DNA of 39,292 nt from Paracoccus thiocyanatus (GTDB lineage: Bacteria; Pseudomonadota; Alphaproteobacteria; Rhodobacterales; Rhodobacteraceae). Positions 27,929 to 34,415 of this stretch are shown piece after piece. Positions within the stretch are counted from its first letter, which is position 1. Each line of letters begins with the position of its first letter. The DNA lies in contig NZ_FTMK01000023.1 in assembly GCF_900156255.1 (NCBI RefSeq), forward strand, positions 1-39,292. Direction: 5' to 3'. The position numbers were made by a program, and so were the translations under genes. A model generated the notes under the pieces. The model was not told where the DNA came from, searched no databases, and was given only the letters and a program-made list of their open reading frames with translations.

Positions 27929-28507
27929 TTAGCGGCACGAGGCAAGCTGGCCGCGATAGACCTCGGCCCTGGCCTGGACGTTGCCGGCCACCGTCATCAG
28001 CCATGGCTTGCCGCGATGCGAGCCGCGGGTAAAACCGCTGCGCCCCTCGTGATAGGCCAGGTATTGCGCGCCGGCATCCCATTTGGAAACGCCCAGCATC
28101 CGCGCCGTCCCGTTCATGTACCAGCCCATGAAATCGGTCGCGTCGCGGATATCGTCGCGCCGGGCGCGGCGGTTGCCGGTCTGCTTGCGGTAATCGTCCC
28201 AGGTGCTGTCCAGCGCCTGGCTATAGCCATAGGCCGAGCTTTGCCGGCCGATCGGAATGATCCCCAGCGCATATTGATGCGGCGTCCGGGCGTTGCCGAT
28301 GAATTTCGATTCCTGGTGGATCGTCGCCATCTGCACATGCACCGGCACGCCCCAGCGCCGCTCTGTCGCCTTCATCGCGCGCATATAGGCGGGACGTTCC
28401 GCCGCGATGGCGCAGGCGTTTTCCAGATTGCGCGGCGCCTTGTAATTCCCGCCTCCGCCGCAAGAGGCCACCAGCCCGACGATGGCGAGCTTGAGAAACC
28501 TGTTCAT
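27929..28507 (-). CDS. SLT-like lipoprotein (putative lytic transglycosylase)
   Basis: The 192-residue protein begins MNRFLKLAIVGLVASCGGGG, a lipoprotein signal with lipobox VASC and a glycine tail. The remainder looks like a lysozyme/SLT fold: ATIHQESKFIGNARTP carries the likely catalytic glutamate, SAYGYSQALDSTWDDY follows, and an AQYLAYHEGRSGF segment comes near the end. Enzymes of this type cut peptidoglycan glycan strands with anhydro-muropeptide release, here from the outer or inner membrane surface. Activity is inferred from the domain pattern. It is convergent with lolA, with 15 bases between their stop codons. Confidence 0.78.
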   Translation of the reverse strand: MNRFLKLAIVGLVASCGGGGNYKAPRNLENACAIAAERPAYMRAMKATERRWGVPVHVQMATIHQESKFIGNARTPHQYALGIIPIGRQSSAYGYSQALDSTWDDYRKQTGNRRARRDDIRDATDFMGWYMNGTARMLGVSKWDAGAQYLAYHEGRSGFTRGSHRGKPWLMTVAGNVQARAEVYRGQLASCR

Positions 28508-28580
28508 ACTGCCCTCATGTTTTTGGGGCAGCATAAGCAAAATCCGCGCCGGCGCGCAAATGACAAAGGCTCGACCCGGC

Positions 28581-29636
28581 CTAGCTTTGCAGGACCGAAA
28601 CCGATTTCACGATGGCATGGCAAGGGGTTCCGGGCTGCAATTCCAGCGCCTTGGCCGAACGCGGCGTGACCTGCGCAAGCATCCGCTCATGCGTCGCGCC
28701 CTGCCCCGGCGCCAGTTGCACCAGCCCGCCTTGGATGCGCGTTACCACGACCGGCAGCACGTTCAGCGCCGACAGGCCCGGCGGCGCCTCGCGCGCCAGG
28801 ATCACCTCATGCGCCAGGATGCGCAGCCGCAGCACCTGCCCCGGCGCCAGGTCCATGCCGGGCAGAAGCATCGGCCCGCCCGCGGTGGCGACCCGGATCA
28901 TGCCGTCTTCCTCGCGCGCCTCGACCGTGGCGCGGATCAGCGCCCCCGCCTCGCGCGCGCCCAGTTGCGGGGCCAGTTGCGGATCGGCCAGGATGTCGGC
29001 CAGCGCGCCGGAATGGACCACCCGCCCCTGCTGCATCAACACCACCGTCGTCGCCAGCCGCAGCACTTCGGGCACCGAATGGCTGACATACAGGATCGGC
29101 AGCCGGATCTGGTCGCGCAAGCGTTCCAGCCAGGGCATGATCTCGGCCTTGCGCGCTTCGTCCAGCGCCGCCAGCGGCTCGTCCATGACCAGCAGCGCCG
29201 GGTCCGACAAAAGCGCGCGCCCGATGGCCACGCGCTGGCGCTCGCCGCCCGACAGGGTGCCGGGACGGCGTTGCAGCAAGGGCTCCAGCGCCAGCATGCG
29301 GGTGATGCGGTCGAAATCCCGCGCCGCCCCCCGCCGCCAGCGCGACGGATAGCGCAGATTTGCCGCGACCGTCATATGCGGAAACAGGCGCGCGTCCTGG
29401 AACACGCAGCCGATGCGCCTCGCCTGGGGCGAAAGGTTCGTCCCGCCGTCGAACAGCACCCGCCCGTCCAGCGCGATCCGGCCCTGTTCGGGGCGCATCA
29501 GCCCGGCAATGGCGTTGATGGTGGTGCTTTTGCCGCAGCCCGAGGGGCCGAACAGCGCCGTCACCCCGCCCGGTGCCTGGAACGCGACATCCAGCGCCAG
29601 CCCCTGGAACCGATGGCGAAACGCGACCTCCAGCAT
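28581..29636 (-). CDS. modC: Molybdate ABC transporter ATP-binding protein ModC
   Basis: ModC drives molybdate import through ModB. The 351-residue protein has Walker A GPSGCGKST at 30-38, a Q-loop in GCVFQDARLF, the ABC signature LSGGERQRVA near 128, and Walker B with MDEPLAALDE near 151. The H-loop follows in LYVSHSVPEV. The C-terminal 70 residues (QGATHERMLAQVTPRSAKAL) form the TOBE/Mop domain that binds molybdate and can inhibit the transporter. Its ATG overlaps the modB TGA by one base. Confidence 0.93.
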   Translation of the reverse strand: MLEVAFRHRFQGLALDVAFQAPGGVTALFGPSGCGKSTTINAIAGLMRPEQGRIALDGRVLFDGGTNLSPQARRIGCVFQDARLFPHMTVAANLRYPSRWRRGAARDFDRITRMLALEPLLQRRPGTLSGGERQRVAIGRALLSDPALLVMDEPLAALDEARKAEIMPWLERLRDQIRLPILYVSHSVPEVLRLATTVVLMQQGRVVHSGALADILADPQLAPQLGAREAGALIRATVEAREEDGMIRVATAGGPMLLPGMDLAPGQVLRLRILAHEVILAREAPPGLSALNVLPVVVTRIQGGLVQLAPGQGATHERMLAQVTPRSAKALELQPGTPCHAIVKSVSVLQS

Positions 29637-30340
29637 CAGCGCCGCGCCTCGATACGCGCGGCCGTGCGCCAGGCCAGCCATTCGGACACCAACACCGCCC
29701 CCATGGCGATCACGACCGAGACCAGCACCAGCCGCAGCGCCGCCCCCTCGCCCGAGGGCACCTGCAACAGCGCATAGATGGCCGAGGGCAGCGTCTGCGT
29801 CTGGCCGGGAATGTTCGAGACAAAGGTGATGGTGGCGCCGAATTCGCCCATCGCCTTGGCAAAGCCCAGCGTGGCCCCGGCCAGGATCGCGGGCAGGATC
29901 AAGGGCAGCGTCACGGTCACGAAGATCCAGGCCCGCGGCGCGCCCAGGGTGGCGGCGGCCTGTTCCAGCTTGGGGTCCACCGCCTCGAATCCCAGGCGGA
30001 TGGCGCGCACCATCAGCGGAAAGCCCATGATGCCGCAGGCCAGCGCCGCGCCGGTCCAGCGAAAGGCAAAGACGATGCCCAGGGGCTTCAGCAGGCTGCC
30101 GACCGGCCCCTGGGTGCCGAATGTGACCAGCAGCAGGTATCCGGTGACGACCGGCGGCAGGATCAGCGGCAGGTGGACCACGCCGCTTAGCAGCCCATGC
30201 CCCGGAAAGCGCCGCCGCGCCAGCAGCCAGGCCACCGCGACGGCCAGCGGCAGGCTGGCCAGCGTGGCGGCCGCGGCCACCCGCAGCGACAGGCGCACGG
30301 CCTGCCATTCCTGAGGACCAAGCCAATCGGTCGGGATCAT
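29636..30340 (-). CDS. modB: Molybdate ABC transporter permease ModB
   Basis: ModB is the inner-membrane channel for molybdate. The 234-residue protein has about five membrane segments. It contains the permease EAA loop LEQAAATLGAPRAWIFVTVT, followed by LPLILPAILAGATLGFAKAMGEFG, a region conserved in ModB and related oxyanion permeases. Its start overlaps the modA stop (ATGA), and its stop overlaps modC. Confidence 0.93.
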   Translation of the reverse strand: MIPTDWLGPQEWQAVRLSLRVAAAATLASLPLAVAVAWLLARRRFPGHGLLSGVVHLPLILPPVVTGYLLLVTFGTQGPVGSLLKPLGIVFAFRWTGAALACGIMGFPLMVRAIRLGFEAVDPKLEQAAATLGAPRAWIFVTVTLPLILPAILAGATLGFAKAMGEFGATITFVSNIPGQTQTLPSAIYALLQVPSGEGAALRLVLVSVVIAMGAVLVSEWLAWRTAARIEARR

Positions 30341-31077
30341 GGGGTGACGGTAAAGCCTTGCGATTCAAAGACCGACCTTGCCGGTTCCTGCGACAGGCTG
30401 TCAAGGAAGGCGGCGGCCTGCGGCGTATCGGCCGCCGTCGTCACCGCGGCGGGATAGGTGATCTGCTGATGGCTGTCGGAGGGGAAAGTCGCGACCACGC
30501 CCACGCCCGGCTCGGCCACCGCGTCGCTGCCATAAACGATGCCCAAGGGCGCCTCGCCAGTCGCCACCAGTTTCAGCGCCGCGCGGACATTGTCGGCCTG
30601 GGCCACCTGGCCCTGGACCTGATCCCACAGGCCCAACGAGGTCAGGGCCTCTTTGCCGTATTGCCCGGCGGGCACGGAATCGACCATCGCCATCGCCAGC
30701 TTGCCCTCGCCCAGCAGCGCGGGCAATTCGGCGACCGGCGACGGGGCGGGCTTGCCGGTGCCGACCAGCACCAGGGTATTGCCCAGAAGATCGCGGCGCG
30801 TCGCCGCGTCGATATCGCCCGAATCCTGCACCGCATCCATCCAGCCGGCCGAGGCCGAGATGAACAGGTCGGCCGGCGCGCCCTGCTGGATCTGCTTGGC
30901 CAGTTGCGAACTGCCGGCATAGGAAACGATCACCGTGTCGCCCTGGGCTTCCTGCCAATCGGCGGCGATCCGGTCCAGCGCATCCTTGAGGCTGGCCGCG
31001 GCGAAGACGGTGATCTCATCCGCCTGGGCGACCGGGGCCAGGGCGACAAGGGCGGCGGCAAGAAAAGGCAGGCGCAT
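30337..31077 (-). CDS. modA: Molybdate-binding periplasmic protein ModA
   Basis: ModA captures molybdate or tungstate in the periplasm and delivers it to ModB. The 246-residue precursor has a signal peptide (MRLPFLAAALVALAPVAQA, cut before DEIT). ITVFAAASLKDALDRIA at the mature N-terminus and YAGSSQLAKQIQQGAPADLF provide the serine/alanine ligands typical of the anion pocket. A Tyr in LGIVYGSDA completes the family pattern. GGACAG stands as ribosome binding site, and a ModE-type palindrome lies just upstream of it. Confidence 0.95.
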   Translation of the reverse strand: MRLPFLAAALVALAPVAQADEITVFAAASLKDALDRIAADWQEAQGDTVIVSYAGSSQLAKQIQQGAPADLFISASAGWMDAVQDSGDIDAATRRDLLGNTLVLVGTGKPAPSPVAELPALLGEGKLAMAMVDSVPAGQYGKEALTSLGLWDQVQGQVAQADNVRAALKLVATGEAPLGIVYGSDAVAEPGVGVVATFPSDSHQQITYPAAVTTAADTPQAAAFLDSLSQEPARSVFESQGFTVTP

Positions 31078-31091
31078 CGGTTCTGTCCATT

Positions 31092-31115
31092 CGTTGTGTT
31101 CAGATGGACATAACC
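31092..31115 (-). promoter_or_regulatory. ModE-type operator (Mo-box) in front of modA
   Basis: CGTTGTGTT (31092-31100), 7 bases, then ACATAACC (31108-31115) forms an interrupted palindrome whose half-sites closely follow the enterobacterial ModE operator (CGTTATATT, 7 bases, ACATAACG, from memory). It ends 14 bp before the modA start, just upstream of the ribosome binding site, and lies between modE and modA. Binding by the adjacent ModE would repress modABC when molybdate is plentiful. Confidence 0.65.
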
Positions 31116-31143
31116 AAACCGCGATGCGGCTGGCAACCGTTAT

Positions 31144-31500
31144 TTACGTCGGAACAGAACGCTGTCCGGCGCGCAGCCGCGCCAGTTGTCCGGCACCCTG
31201 GTCGCGCAACAGGGCCTCCAGCGCGCGGTAATCGGCCAGCACCTGCCGGCCGCGGTCGGTCAGGACCGCGCCGCCGCCCTTGGCCCCGCCGCGGCTGCTA
31301 TCCACCAGCGGCTCGGGGAAATGCGCGTTCATGTCCTCGACCAGGGACCAGGCCCGGCGATAGCTCATTTTCATGCGCCGCCCGGCGGCGGAAATCGAGC
31401 CCTGTTCCTGGATGGCTTGCAGCAGATCGGCTTTGCCCCGGCCAAAGGTCAGGCCGGATTCGAAATGCAGGCGCAGGCTGATGCGGGGATCGTTCGTCAT
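31144..31500 (-). CDS. modE: ModE-type regulator, DNA-binding domain only
   Basis: The 118-residue product has the ModE N-terminal winged helix-turn-helix: GKADLLQAIQEQGSISAAGR, then MKMSYRRAWSLVEDMN, with a glycine-rich wing (RGGAKGGGAVLT) and a short helical dimerisation tail. It lacks the C-terminal pair of Mop/TOBE domains that bind molybdate in E. coli ModE, a known short variant. The start at 31500 begins MTNDPRISLRLHFESG. Genes modA-C follow on the same strand after a 66-bp spacer containing the Mo-box, so autonomous regulation of the operon is likely. Confidence 0.88.
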   Translation of the reverse strand: MTNDPRISLRLHFESGLTFGRGKADLLQAIQEQGSISAAGRRMKMSYRRAWSLVEDMNAHFPEPLVDSSRGGAKGGGAVLTDRGRQVLADYRALEALLRDQGAGQLARLRAGQRSVPT

Positions 31501-31620
31501 GCGGGCATTTTGCCGGCTTTGCACCCAGTGGCAAGGGGGCAGCGGGTCCGTCCGCCACGGGCTTGCCGGGCCACTCCGGCAACAATGCCTGGCATGGCGG
31601 CGCAAGCCCCGGCCTGACGG

Positions 31621-31654
31621 AAATGGAACGGGCCGCCCTTTGCAGAACGGCCCG
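31621..31654 (-). terminator. Intrinsic-terminator-like hairpin after the structured RNA
   Basis: On the minus strand CGGGCCG, a 12-nt loop and CGGCCCG (stem 31648-31654 with 31629-31635) are followed by TTCCATTT. The perfect 7-bp GC stem and T-rich tail fit intrinsic termination of a leftward transcript. It begins 10 nt after the outer helix of the RNA candidate at 31665-31799 and 120 nt before modE. Confidence 0.6.
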
Positions 31655-31664
31655 CGAGATCCAC

Positions 31665-31799
31665 GGAGATGGTCCGGTTAGGGCTGGTGCCTACCGTCCC
31701 AGCCAGGGTTTACGACCCTTGGGGCTGCCCTCAGGCCACGGCCCCCCTGACTGTCCCGACACCTCTCTCCAATATCACTCTCGACACTGGACCACCTCC
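31665..31799 (-). ncRNA. Rod-shaped structured RNA, candidate 6S RNA
   Basis: Three helices stack along the minus strand. The closing helix pairs GGAGGTGGTCC (31799-31789) with GGACCATCTCC (31675-31665), 11 bp. A bubble with 25 nt on the 5' side and 10 nt on the 3' side follows. A second helix pairs GGTGTC (31763-31758) with GGCACC (31691-31686), then a third pairs CAGTCAGGG (31753-31745) with CCCTGGCTG (31708-31700), capped by a GC-rich hairpin. Each helix has exactly one G-U pair on this strand that would be an A-C mismatch on the other, which sets the direction. A rod with closing stem, large central bubble and terminal stem is the 6S RNA plan; length 135 nt plus ends fits. No name is proved. 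Confidence 0.45.
31731..31787 (-). CDS. Possible 18-residue peptide inside the structured RNA
   Basis: A GTG at 31787 stands seven bases after AAAGGAGG, an unusually strong Shine-Dalgarno sequence, and opens an 18-codon frame (MSRVILERGVGTVRGAVA). The same Shine-Dalgarno bases form the closing helix of the rod-shaped RNA, so the ribosome site would be hidden when the RNA is folded. The peptide is basic and not hydrophobic, unlike a type I toxin. The resemblance to a start site may be accidental if the locus is 6S RNA. Confidence 0.2.
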   Translation of the reverse strand: MSRVILERGVGTVRGAVA

Positions 31800-31848
31800 T
31801 TTCAATAAGTTGCCGTATAGGGTCAGCCTGCCACAGCAGCCTTAACAG

Positions 31849-32463
31849 TCAATGAATTTGCGCCCGGCGATGGATCAAATTTCCGACGACGATGCGAAAC
31901 GGCACAAGCGCCAGCACCGCCTGCGCCAGCTTGACCGCGCAATCGGCCACCGCCAGCGACATCCACAGCGGCAGGACGGGCCCATGGCCAAGCAGCGCAA
32001 CCGTCTCATTTGCCCAGGAAACATCGTCGCCCGGAAACAGCGGCGTTAGCTGCGCGGAAAAGGCAATGCCAAAGAACACCGCGGTATCCAGGATCGAGCC
32101 GACGACGCTGGCCGCAAGGGGTGGTAGCCACCAGTTGTATTTTCGCAACTGGTTGAAGACGGCGATATCCATCAACTGCGCCGACAGGAAGGCCGCGCCC
32201 GAAGCGATGGCGATGCGAAGCGTGGTCTTGTCAAACCCGGCCGCCACCACCGAGCAAAGCACCCCGGTCACGAAGCCGGCATAGACCACCTTGCGGGCGG
32301 CGGTCGGGCCATAGACCCTGTTCATGATGTCGGTGACAAGGAATGCGATCGGGTAGGTCAGCGCCCCCCAGGTCAGCCAGGCGCCCAGCAGGTGCTGGAC
32401 CAGGATGTTCGAGGCCACGACCACGGCGGCCATGGCAATAATGCCGGGAAGAAGGCGGGGCAT
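31849..32463 (-). CDS. yhhQ: Queuosine-precursor transporter, YhhQ/VUT family
   Basis: The 204-residue membrane protein belongs to the family that imports preQ0/preQ1 (7-deazaguanine precursors of queuosine). It has about six membrane segments. Conserved pieces include LTYPIAFLVTDIMNRVYG near residue 35, the AQLMDIAVFNQLRK stretch near the middle, and WWLPPLAASVVGSILDTAVF. I place the start at 32463 (MPRLLPGIIAMAAV), the first ATG next to the first membrane helix. No tgt or que genes are in the window. A possible preQ1-I-like pseudoknot lies just before the start codon. Confidence 0.88.
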   Translation of the reverse strand: MPRLLPGIIAMAAVVVASNILVQHLLGAWLTWGALTYPIAFLVTDIMNRVYGPTAARKVVYAGFVTGVLCSVVAAGFDKTTLRIAIASGAAFLSAQLMDIAVFNQLRKYNWWLPPLAASVVGSILDTAVFFGIAFSAQLTPLFPGDDVSWANETVALLGHGPVLPLWMSLAVADCAVKLAQAVLALVPFRIVVGNLIHRRAQIH

Positions 32464-32495
32464 GCTTGGTTTTTCCGTTTTGGCAAGGTTGCGGA
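32464..32495 (-). promoter_or_regulatory. Possible preQ1-I-like pseudoknot before yhhQ
   Basis: Directly before the yhhQ ATG the minus strand reads TCCG, CAAC, CTTG, CCAAAA, CGGA, AAAAC, CAAG, C. TCCG pairs with CGGA, and the loop CTTG can pair with CAAG just before the start codon, giving an H-type pseudoknot with an A-rich third loop. This is the layout of the preQ1-I riboswitch, and the gene is a preQ1/preQ0 transporter. The first stem is only 4 bp and the known consensus bases are not all there, so confidence is low. Confidence 0.28.
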
Positions 32496-32592
32496 GACTC
32501 GGCCCCATGCGGGGCGGCGCTGGATAAGCCCGCAGGCGGCGCTTGTCAACCGGGACGGGGTGCCGGCGCGGCGGGCAGGCCGGGCGCCGGGG

Positions 32593-33555
32593 TCATTCCG
32601 CCACCCGGTATTCCACCAGTTCGGTGCGTTGCAGCCAGCCGAAATTGTCGTCCGAAATCATCGTGATGCGGATACCCCGCCCGTCATGCCAGACCGAGAT
32701 CCCTTCCAGGTTGTCATATTGCAGCGGCCGCGATTCCAGCAGCACGTTTTCATTCGCCACGCCGCCGTCGGACAGGTCGAAGCGCCGGACGCGGCTGCGA
32801 AAGCCCAAAAGGCCCTTGAAGTCGCGTTCCAGCAGATAAAGGCGGCCGTCCGGGCCGATATCGGCGCCCACCGCCAGCCAGTCGCCCGAACGCGGGATGG
32901 AAAAGGGCTGGTCCCATTTGCCGTCCCGCCAGCGCCAGACCGGAAAGGGCCGGGTCAGCGCCCCCGACCGCTCGGGCAGGGTCAGCAGCGTGCCGTCGGG
33001 CAGGATCGCCAGCGCCTCCAGCGAGGAATTGCGCTGCATCGTCTTGAACTCTGCCGGACGGGGCAAGGGCTTGGCCGGGCTGTCGGCGGTGTCGTGGCGG
33101 GCGACGCGGGTCAGCCCCTCGAAGCTGATCCAGATCGTGCCGTCGGCGGCGATGGCCAGCCCCTCGCTGTCGCCCTGCCAGCCGGGCTTCAGCGGCTTGC
33201 CGGCGCTGTCGCGCAAATGGGCGCGGCCGGACAGTTCCAGCCCGCGGATGCGGCCCTGGGCGTCGCGCTGGACGCTGCCCCAGCGGAGGGTGGCGCGGTC
33301 GGAAAGCGCGGTAAAGCGGCTGCCGTCGGCGCTGATCTCGATCCCCGAGAAGCCGCCGAATGTCTCGTCCTCCATCTGCCAGACATAGGTCGCGACGTAA
33401 TCGACCCTGGGCCGGGGCGGCGCCGGATCGGCCGCGCAGGCCGGAACGGCGCAAAGCAGCGACAGCGACAGGGCAAGGCCGCGCAAGCGACGCCTGCCCG
33501 TCGCAGCGCCCGCCCTGCCGCCGCGCCTTAGCGGGCGGTGGCGACGGCCTGGCAT
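32593..33555 (-). CDS. Phytase-like/esterase-like exported protein
   Basis: The 320-residue product has an Arg-rich N-terminus and a hydrophobic signal segment (GLALSLSLLCAVPACA, cut before ADP), so it is exported and possibly lipid-anchored at the cysteine. The mature part is a beta-propeller of the phytase-like type: FGGFSGIEISADGSRFTALS, then DSEGLAIAADGTIWISFEG, SLEALAILPDGTLLTLPE, and DNLEGISVWHDGRGIRITMI. These blades carry acidic residues that in the family bind metal. The enzymatic substrate is unknown. ATG at 33555 overlaps the mepA stop by 28 bases; a TTG at 33486 just before the signal segment is a plausible alternative. Confidence 0.75.
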   Translation of the reverse strand: MPGRRHRPLRRGGRAGAATGRRRLRGLALSLSLLCAVPACAADPAPPRPRVDYVATYVWQMEDETFGGFSGIEISADGSRFTALSDRATLRWGSVQRDAQGRIRGLELSGRAHLRDSAGKPLKPGWQGDSEGLAIAADGTIWISFEGLTRVARHDTADSPAKPLPRPAEFKTMQRNSSLEALAILPDGTLLTLPERSGALTRPFPVWRWRDGKWDQPFSIPRSGDWLAVGADIGPDGRLYLLERDFKGLLGFRSRVRRFDLSDGGVANENVLLESRPLQYDNLEGISVWHDGRGIRITMISDDNFGWLQRTELVEYRVAE

Positions 33556-34415
33556 TGGCGGGGCATCTCGCTAAGCCGATAGCTGCGGGGGTGGCGATAG
33601 TTCGGGTCGGGCGGCACCGGCTTGACCCGGCCGGGGTCGATGCGGTTCTTGATCCATTCCGCCGCCTCGGCGCAGCCGTCGCCGGGCGGCGGCGCGTCCT
33701 GCTGTTGGCAGACCGAGCCCGCCGGGCAGGCCAGCCGGACGTGGAAGTGATAGTCGTGGCCACCCAGCGGCCGGATCTTGCGTAGGTAACTGCGATCGCC
33801 CGTTTCCATCTGGCACATGGCCAGCTTGGCGACGGGATCGACGAAGATGCGCTCGACCCTTGGGTCGCGGGCGGCGGCGCGCATGATTGCCATGTGCCCG
33901 CCGCTCCACAGGCCCGAAGGCGCGGTGCCGGCCTTGTTCACCACCGATTGCGACGAGATTTTTTCGCGCTGCGCGGCGGTCAGGCGCAGGCTTTGCGGCG
34001 GCAGCATCCAGATGTCGGCGTCGAGACCCGATTGATGGCTGGCATGGCCCGAGGTCATCGGCCCGCCGCGCGGCTGGCCCATGTCGCCGATATATAAGCC
34101 CTGCCAGCCGACCTGGCGCGCCGCCTGCGACAGCCCGACCAGAAAGCCGACCAGTTCCGGGTGGCCCCAGTTGCGGTTCCGCGACAGGCGCATGGCCTGC
34201 CAGGTCGGGCCGGATTCCGGCAATTGCATGGCGCCCGAGACGCAGCCCTTGGAATAGAACCCGATCGAGACCGGCGCGCCGCCTGTCGGGCCGGGGGCGG
34301 CGCCAAAGACGCTGCGGGCCAAAGGATCGGCCGCGGTGGGTTGCGCCAGGCCAAGCCCGGTCAGCCCCAGCACCGCGGCGGTCAGGAATTTGCGGATCAC
34401 TGCTTTGCCGATCAC
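33528..34415 (-). CDS. mepA: Penicillin-insensitive murein endopeptidase MepA
   Basis: MepA is a periplasmic zinc peptidase that cuts D-Ala-meso-DAP crosslinks. The 295-residue protein has a signal peptide (IRKFLTAAVLGLTGLGLA). It carries the LAS-family zinc motif H-x6-D in SHQSGLDADI at about residues 127-134 and the third ligand in HDYHFHVRL. Conserved cysteines in KGCVSG and PAGSVCQQQ suggest disulfides as in E. coli MepA. The start is GTG at 34415, with AAGGAGAGG seven bases upstream; it overlaps the transporter TGA (GTGA). An internal GTG five codons later is less well placed. Confidence 0.9.
   Translation of the reverse strand: MIGKAVIRKFLTAAVLGLTGLGLAQPTAADPLARSVFGAAPGPTGGAPVSIGFYSKGCVSGAMQLPESGPTWQAMRLSRNRNWGHPELVGFLVGLSQAARQVGWQGLYIGDMGQPRGGPMTSGHASHQSGLDADIWMLPPQSLRLTAAQREKISSQSVVNKAGTAPSGLWSGGHMAIMRAAARDPRVERIFVDPVAKLAMCQMETGDRSYLRKIRPLGGHDYHFHVRLACPAGSVCQQQDAPPPGDGCAEAAEWIKNRIDPGRVKPVPPDPNYRHPRSYRLSEMPRQCQAVATAR

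Noticed and set aside
31681..31745. Three local hairpins (GGCTGG/CCAGCC, AGGGT/ACCCT, GGGGC/GCCCC) as a plus-strand RNA
   Set aside because: They exist on both strands, but the longer nested helices are complete only on minus because of the G-U pairs. I treat the local hairpins as alternative folds of that RNA.
31789..31805. Match of the plus strand CCACCTCCTTTC to the 3' end of 16S rRNA
   Set aside because: The match is short and simply reflects a strong Shine-Dalgarno-like sequence on the minus strand; no other rRNA sequence is near.
31846..31856. TTGACT on the minus strand as -35 box for the structured RNA
   Set aside because: No good -10 box stands 16-18 bases downstream; CTATAC is about 26 bases away, so I do not call a promoter.
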